A stretch of DNA of 9,179 nucleotides from Candidatus Kerfeldbacteria bacterium CG08_land_8_20_14_0_20_43_14 (GTDB lineage: Bacteria > Patescibacteriota > Patescibacteriia > PEXW01). Shown piece by piece: positions 5,831 to 9,179 of the stretch. The stretch covers positions 1-9,179 of the forward strand of contig PEXW01000032.1 of NCBI GenBank assembly GCA_002774575.1, read 5' to 3'. Position numbers and translations under genes: made by a program. Below the pieces are notes generated by a model that was given only the letters and a program-made list of their open reading frames with translations, was not told the origin of the DNA and made no database searches. Positions within the stretch are counted from its first letter, which is position 1; every line of letters begins with the position of its first letter.

Positions 5831-5910
5831 CTGCCCCGCCTGCCACCCGTCCGACCGCTTTGCACTCGAAGCAAGCGGGTCGCCCGCGGCTCAGGCTGCT
5901 GGCGGGCAGG
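5831..5910. repeat. GC-rich structured repeat in the secG / 6077-gene intergenic region
   Basis: The outer arms cctgcc (5839-5844) and ggcagg (5905-5910) enclose an inner stem-loop. There, cgaccgctttgc (5852-5863) pairs with gcaagcgggtcg (5871-5882) with two bulges around a seven-base loop, actcgaa. Base composition is far richer in GC than the DNA on both sides. I recall similar GC-rich intergenic hairpins in CPR assemblies, but cannot search. The wider non-coding stretch 5794-6076 otherwise holds the dyad at 5931-5956 and a promoter-like box; no gene is seen. Confidence 0.5.
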
Positions 5911-5930
5911 AGTATCGTTGTAGTTACTAG

Positions 5931-5956
5931 GTTTAAGGGTTAAGAATTCCTTAAAC
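5931..5956. repeat. AT-rich dyad, 8-bp arms
   Basis: gtttaagg and ccttaaac surround ten bases that include the EcoRI-like gaatt. A second pairing, agggtt (5936-5941) with aaccct (5960-5965), is mutually exclusive with it. It could be an operator or a terminator fragment, but there is no T-tract. Confidence 0.4.
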
Positions 5957-6039
5957 TTAAAACCCTGTTTTCAAGAAGGTGCGCTCGGTATTGTAATGTC
6001 ATGGTTCAATAGCTTGGCATCACTATTTTGGATTTGAGG

Positions 6040-6045
6040 TATACT
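6040..6045 (+). promoter_or_regulatory. Candidate -10 box for the 6077 gene
   Basis: TATACT lies 31 bases before the ATG at 6077. The nearest -35-like sequence is TTGGCA at 6014-6019, with 20 bases between, longer than normal, so this is tentative. Confidence 0.35.
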
Positions 6046-6076
6046 GTAATTATCAATCAGTTTTAAAATAACCTAG

Positions 6077-6631
6077 ATGCAGAAAAGTCAGAAAAAATCA
6101 GCCAAGCGCAAAAATTACTGGAAATCTCAAGCTGATGATACTTTGGTTTCTTCGGCAATACTCGATCAGGCTGTGGAGTCCATTCTTTCGCGAGTAAAGT
6201 TGGATCGAAGTTATGATATCCCATACCTGGCTGGCTACAGCCGTAACGGAAAAACCATTTACATTGACCGGCATTTGCCAAAGTCTTTTATCACTTCTGC
6301 CGGACGCAAAGTTTGGGTGGATCAATATTTAATTTTGCACGAATCAGTTGAAAAGGCCTTAATCGACGAACTGGGTTTGATATACCAATACGCTCATCAA
6401 ATTGCTTTGCGAGCCGAAGAAGCCGCCGTGGATGCGGCCAAAGTTCATTGGCGAGAGTATGACCGGTTCATGCAAAAATATATTAAAATCGCCGATGACG
6501 AAAGTTTACATCGCGTGCCAAAAAAGCTGGACATTAAGCCCTACCTTGATGAGCATAACAGAGTCTTGATTAAATCCATGCAAAAAGCCATGCGCGGGAA
6601 AAGCAGAATTAAATCTAGACGGAAAAAGTAG
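6077..6631 (+). CDS. Uncharacterised protein with an HExxE...H pattern (possible metal-binding)
   Basis: A 184-residue, soluble, very basic protein of unknown function, with no signal peptide or membrane segment. The middle is the conserved-looking part: GYSRNGKTIYIDRHLP (about 53-68), then LHESVEKALIDELGL with H88-E89-x-x-E92, then YQYAHQIALRAEE with H107 and E114/E115. I recall similar sequences (LILHE.VEKALID...AHQIALRAE) in proteobacteria and phages, always uncharacterised. The histidines and glutamates could form a metal site like that of minimal zincins, but this is inference and the pattern is not the standard HExxH. Both ends are lysine/arginine-rich, suggesting nucleic-acid contact. 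No Shine-Dalgarno precedes the ATG. The gene is divergent from secG and ends one base from the convergent small ORF. Confidence 0.8.
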   Translation: MQKSQKKSAKRKNYWKSQADDTLVSSAILDQAVESILSRVKLDRSYDIPYLAGYSRNGKTIYIDRHLPKSFITSAGRKVWVDQYLILHESVEKALIDELGLIYQYAHQIALRAEEAAVDAAKVHWREYDRFMQKYIKIADDESLHRVPKKLDIKPYLDEHNRVLIKSMQKAMRGKSRIKSRRKK

Positions 6632-6632
6632 T

Positions 6633-6761
6633 TTATTTTTTCATTTTGCTACTTAGCTTGATTACTTGAAAAATCCTTTTGCCGTGCACGGCCATTTTGG
6701 GCTTTTTCTTCTTGTCCCGGCGTTTAGTTTTTAATTCAAGGCGTTTGGTGATATCAGTCAT
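6633..6761 (-). CDS. Small basic protein, 42 residues, unknown function
   Basis: A complete ATG-to-TAA ORF. The product starts MTDITKRLELKTKRRDK, has the block KKPKMAVHGKRIFQVIKL at about 19-36, and ends SSKMKK. About a third is lysine or arginine. The MAVHGKRIFQ block resembles short conserved proteins that I recall from Patescibacteria annotations, a memory I cannot verify here. It is on the same strand as uvrC and 106 bases beyond its stop, so it may be read from the same transcript or from its own start; no clear Shine-Dalgarno is present. Its stop is one base from the stop of the convergent 6077 gene, a packing that fits a real gene. A chance ORF cannot be excluded. Confidence 0.55.
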   Translation of the reverse strand: MTDITKRLELKTKRRDKKKKPKMAVHGKRIFQVIKLSSKMKK

Positions 6762-6797
6762 AGTATCTATGGATTGCGAATTTTTATGTCACCGTCA

Positions 6798-6815
6798 TCC
6801 CGTTATTCAACGGGA
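6798..6815. repeat. Perfect hairpin, 7-bp stem and 4-base loop
   Basis: tcccgtt-attc-aacggga lies in the gap between uvrC and the small ORF. It is flanked by cgtca and cggg and resembles dispersed CGTCATCCCG-type palindromes. On the minus strand no T-tract follows, so it is more likely a repeat, or an RNA-stability element between two genes, than a terminator. Confidence 0.55.
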
Positions 6816-6833
6816 CGGGTTTTGGCGGGGTGC

Positions 6834-6861
6834 CCAGCACAGGCCGTCGCGCCTGTGGTGG
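6834..6861. repeat. Hairpin with 11-bp stem, CCCAGCAC-family-like
   Basis: ccagcacaggc pairs with gcctgtggtgg with one mismatch around a six-base loop, just beyond the uvrC stop codon. With the preceding base it carries the CCCAGCAC core (6833-6840) shared with the hairpin at 3436 and the MITE-like ends. No T-tract follows on the minus strand. Confidence 0.55.
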
Positions 6862-6867
6862 ATTGTG

Positions 6868-8703
6868 TTAGAGATTAGTCAATATCCTCTGGGCGAGTTT
6901 GGGGCCAATGATTTTTGCCAAATCAGCTTCTGGTGCCTGGCGGATTTTTTTCACTGAACCGAATTTATTTAGTAATAATTTTTTACTTTTCGGGCCAATG
7001 CCCGGGATATCGTCCAAAACTGATCTAATGGCTGACTTGGCATGTTTTTTGTGAAAACCAGCAATAGAAAACCTATGGGCTTCATCCCTAATTCTTTCAA
7101 TCAGAAATAACTCGTCAGAGGGGTTGGGCAGTTTGATTGCAGGCTGGCTTGGCAAAAAGATTTTTTCCCGATCAGCTTGCTGGGGCAGGTTTTGATGCCC
7201 GCCTTTGGCCAGGGCCACTATAGGAATTGAAAAAACCGGTCCAAATTTTTGCCTAACAACATTTAGTTGTCCAATGCCGCCGTCAAGAATAATGAGGTCG
7301 GGGAGGGGCCAGGATGACCTGGGGCTTTGAGCTCTAAGCTCTGAGCTGGTTTGCTTTTGGGGTGAGGGGGTATGCGAGAATCTTCTTTCTAATATCTCCG
7401 CCAGCATGGCTGGATCATTGGCGCCAAAGACGGTTTTAATGTTAAAGCGGCGGTAGGATTTTTTATCCGGCTTGCCATTGCTGAAAACCACCATACTGCC
7501 TGAAGCATGCTGGCCCTGGATATTGGCCACATCATAAGCCTCGATTCTTTTGGGGATTGTCGCTAATCGCAAAGCGCTCGTGAGTTGCTTTAAGCCTTTA
7601 CTAAGCCGCAAATCGTCTTTTTCAAAGCTGGCTTTTTGTTGGCGCAGAAATTCTTCCGCGTTCAGATTGCTGACTTTCAGTATTTTTTTAATTCTTCCGC
7701 GGCTGGGGGTGAAAATCCTGGCATTCAAAATCTTGGCCAAAGCTTTGGAGATTTTTAAATTAAACGGCAGAGCCAGTTGATCCGGCATATCCGGGCACAA
7801 AGCATAGAATTGTTCCAAAAAACTTTCCAAAACTTCTATGGGTTTTTGGTCTTTGACATGCTGTAAAAGCACGGTTTGTTTATCCATTAATTTTCCCAGG
7901 CGAATGACCAGGCGGTTGATTGCGGCCAGGCTGCCGGACATGGCATAGCCAATCACATCCAAATTTTGTTGATTGGTTAAAATTACATTCTGCTTTTGCA
8001 TAAGCCGGTTGATGGCTTTCAAACGATCCCTGATTAAAGCGGCTCGTTCAAATTGCTGATCTACGCTGGCTTTTTGCATTTGAGTCTGCAGATTTTTTTC
8101 AATTTCCTTGGTGTTGCCGCTCAAGAATTTAATCAGACCCTTAATTACTTCTTGATAGTTTTTAATACTGGCCTCATCAGTGCCATGGCCCAAACAGCGG
8201 CCCAGGTGAAATTCAAAACAGGGTTTTTCCGGAGGATTGGAGCAGTTTTTATACGGAAAAATTTTTTTCAGCACCCGCAAGGTTTCATAAACCGATGCCG
8301 AGGAAACATAAGGCCCGAAATATCGGGAATTGTCTTGGCTGATTTTTCTGACTGTGGAAACTGAAGGGAATTTTTCTGACAGCGCAATTTTAATGTACAA
8401 AAAATTTTTGTCATCCCGCATGACAATGTTATATGGCGGGTGGAATTTTTTGATCAGCGTGGTTTCCAATAATAACGCTTCTAGCTCATTGGCTGTAACA
8501 ATAGTTTCCAATCTGGCGATTTTGGCAACCATAATCTGTTTGGCCGGGGAAAGCTGGGATTTTTTAGTGAAATACGAACTGACCCTGGATTTCAGACTGG
8601 TGGCTTTGCCCACATACAAAATTTCACCCGATGTGTCAAAGTATTGGTAAACACCGGGCTTTTTCGGCAAAATAGCAATTTGGGTTTTGAGGCTGGGGGG
8701 CAT
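6868..8703 (-). CDS. uvrC: Excinuclease ABC subunit C (UvrC)
   Basis: The nuclease of bacterial nucleotide excision repair: loaded by UvrB at a lesion, it makes both incisions. At 611 residues it has all the expected parts: GIY-YIG nuclease at about 14-95 (GVY 17-19, YVG 30-32, R40, the NELEALLLE glutamates around 73-80, N92); a cysteine region at 154-174; UVR motif for UvrB binding at about 205-235 (QFERAALIRDRLKAI); RNase H-like 5' nuclease with D391 (AYDVANIQG), D474 (LIILDGG) and H543 (DEAHRF); and a C-terminal helix-hairpin-helix pair (IPGIGPKSKKLLLNKFG). The iron-sulphur ligand set appears incomplete: C154, C162 and C170 are present but the fourth position is glycine. A serine/proline-rich segment (445-466) precedes PDLIILDGG. 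The ATG at 8703 has no clear Shine-Dalgarno. uvrA and uvrB are not nearby. Confidence 0.96.
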   Translation of the reverse strand: MPPSLKTQIAILPKKPGVYQYFDTSGEILYVGKATSLKSRVSSYFTKKSQLSPAKQIMVAKIARLETIVTANELEALLLETTLIKKFHPPYNIVMRDDKNFLYIKIALSEKFPSVSTVRKISQDNSRYFGPYVSSASVYETLRVLKKIFPYKNCSNPPEKPCFEFHLGRCLGHGTDEASIKNYQEVIKGLIKFLSGNTKEIEKNLQTQMQKASVDQQFERAALIRDRLKAINRLMQKQNVILTNQQNLDVIGYAMSGSLAAINRLVIRLGKLMDKQTVLLQHVKDQKPIEVLESFLEQFYALCPDMPDQLALPFNLKISKALAKILNARIFTPSRGRIKKILKVSNLNAEEFLRQQKASFEKDDLRLSKGLKQLTSALRLATIPKRIEAYDVANIQGQHASGSMVVFSNGKPDKKSYRRFNIKTVFGANDPAMLAEILERRFSHTPSPQKQTSSELRAQSPRSSWPLPDLIILDGGIGQLNVVRQKFGPVFSIPIVALAKGGHQNLPQQADREKIFLPSQPAIKLPNPSDELFLIERIRDEAHRFSIAGFHKKHAKSAIRSVLDDIPGIGPKSKKLLLNKFGSVKKIRQAPEADLAKIIGPKLAQRILTNL

Positions 8704-8735
8704 AATAAAAGTATACAGCGTTTATAATACAAATG

Positions 8736-8764
8736 TTGACGAAAAAATCAGTCTATTCTAAAGT
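8736..8764 (+). promoter_or_regulatory. Promoter for the 8835 gene
   Basis: TTGACG (8736-8741), a 17-base spacer and TAAAGT (8759-8764) match a sigma-70 type promoter at 5 and 4 of 6 positions. A perfect TATAAT also occurs at 8723-8728 but has no matching -35 box. The leader of about 65 bases shows no obvious riboswitch fold. Confidence 0.5.
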
Positions 8765-8823
8765 TGCCTGAAGTTCTTTAAAATTAGCTTTAATCTGAAA
8801 ATATTGGCATAACGTCAAACAAT

Positions 8824-8830
8824 GGAGGTG
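8824..8830 (+). promoter_or_regulatory. Strong ribosome binding site
   Basis: GGAGGTG is six bases (counting from GGAGG) before the ATG at 8835. It is the only near-perfect Shine-Dalgarno sequence in the window and fixes the start of the last gene, suggesting that gene is well translated. Confidence 0.85.
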
Positions 8831-8834
8831 TGCG

Positions 8835-9179
8835 ATGGCAAAGATCATTACGAACCAAAACAATACTTCATCACCGAGTCAGGTATCCGGGAGACTGGCC
8901 ACTTGGCACAGGGTAATGAAAGAGGCGGGATTGACTTTAGATAACCTGCAAAAGTCTATTGATGACCCAAAATTTCGCGAGCGACTTATTGCCTTTTGGC
9001 AATCTGGCGGTGTCACATCAACTGGAGAGCTATCCTTCCCCACCTGGAAGACCATAACCCTTGGCACCCACAAGGACACCAAGGCATTATTCAAAGCCCT
9101 GGAAAACGCCGGCGTGAATATCGGCGACTATGCTAGATTTATGATGAAGCATTCAATGTTCAGCATAGCGACAACTGAA
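8835..9179 (+). CDS. Uncharacterised conserved protein, partial (3' end outside window)
   Basis: Only the first 115 codons are present; the frame is open to the last base. The product has a polar N-terminus of about 20 residues, then WHRVMKEAGLTLDNLQKSID, DDPKFRERLIAFWQSGG, and SFPTWKTITLGTHKDTKAL followed by KALENAGVNIGDYARFMMK. This pattern (an MRDAGLTLEDLQ-like helix, DDP.FR.RLV.FW, LGT.K....L..A...AG..IGDYA) matches, from memory, an uncharacterised family found repeatedly in Patescibacteria. I know of no assigned function. No signal peptide or membrane segment is seen in this part. The strong ribosome binding site and own promoter suggest an expressed, independent gene divergent from uvrC. 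Confidence 0.8.
   Translation, partial: MAKIITNQNNTSSPSQVSGRLATWHRVMKEAGLTLDNLQKSIDDPKFRERLIAFWQSGGVTSTGELSFPTWKTITLGTHKDTKALFKALENAGVNIGDYARFMMKHSMFSIATTE

Noticed and set aside
7310..7375. Repeated gagctctaagctctgagct within uvrC as an inserted palindromic element
   Set aside because: The encoded serine/proline-rich linker is of near-normal length for UvrC at this point, so an insertion is not needed to explain it.
8879..9094. 71-codon minus-strand frame
   Set aside because: Antisense to the last gene, which has a strong ribosome binding site and a recognisable N-terminal pattern.

Overview
The window looks like a piece of a candidate-phyla-radiation (Patescibacteria, probably Parcubacteria-like) chromosome. 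This is an inference from gene content: a substrate-binding protein with a short basic cytoplasmic N-terminus and one membrane anchor, a C-terminal gene whose N-terminus matches a short uncharacterised family I associate with CPR genomes, an IS481-like transposase with the PGKPAQNGTVERSHR signature common in such genomes, mostly absent or weak Shine-Dalgarno sequences, non-ATG starts, and intergenic regions full of GC-rich hairpin repeats. No 16S gene is present to confirm it.

Layout, left to right. (1) 90-1105, plus strand: an IS481-like insertion sequence with an intact DDE transposase and a perfect 17-bp inverted repeat whose right arm lies inside the last codons of the gene. (2) 1266-2984, minus strand: ribonuclease J. 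(3) 3063-3510: a patchwork of stem-loops and tRNA-Leu material, namely one intact tRNA-Leu(CAG), one internally deleted tRNA-Leu copy with an encoded CCA, two short 5'-half tRNA-Leu fragments, and two adjacent perfect hairpins. (4) 3566-5623, minus strand: a tight secG-substrate-binding-protein operon, with only six bases between the two genes. (5) 5689-5792: a MITE-like element with 17-bp terminal inverted repeats and a TCAA direct repeat that coincides with the -35 box of the likely secG promoter; next to it is a GC-rich hairpin region. (6) 6077-6631, plus strand: an uncharacterised protein with an HExxE...H pattern. (7) 6633-6761, minus strand: a 42-residue basic ORF of conserved appearance. 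(8) 6868-8703, minus strand: excinuclease UvrC, with an incomplete iron-sulphur cysteine set. (9) 8835 to the window end, plus strand: a partial uncharacterised gene with the only strong Shine-Dalgarno sequence in the window.

Functionally the region is mainly housekeeping: RNA decay and processing (RNase J), Sec translocon (SecG), solute capture at the membrane (binding protein), translation (tRNA-Leu) and nucleotide excision repair (UvrC). They are not one pathway; only secG and the binding-protein gene are clearly co-transcribed. No defence island, CRISPR array or prophage is seen. The most unusual part is the intergenic DNA: tRNA-Leu debris, and a palindromic repeat family with a CCCAGCAC core present in three intergenic places, one copy of which looks like a recent non-autonomous transposon insertion at a promoter.
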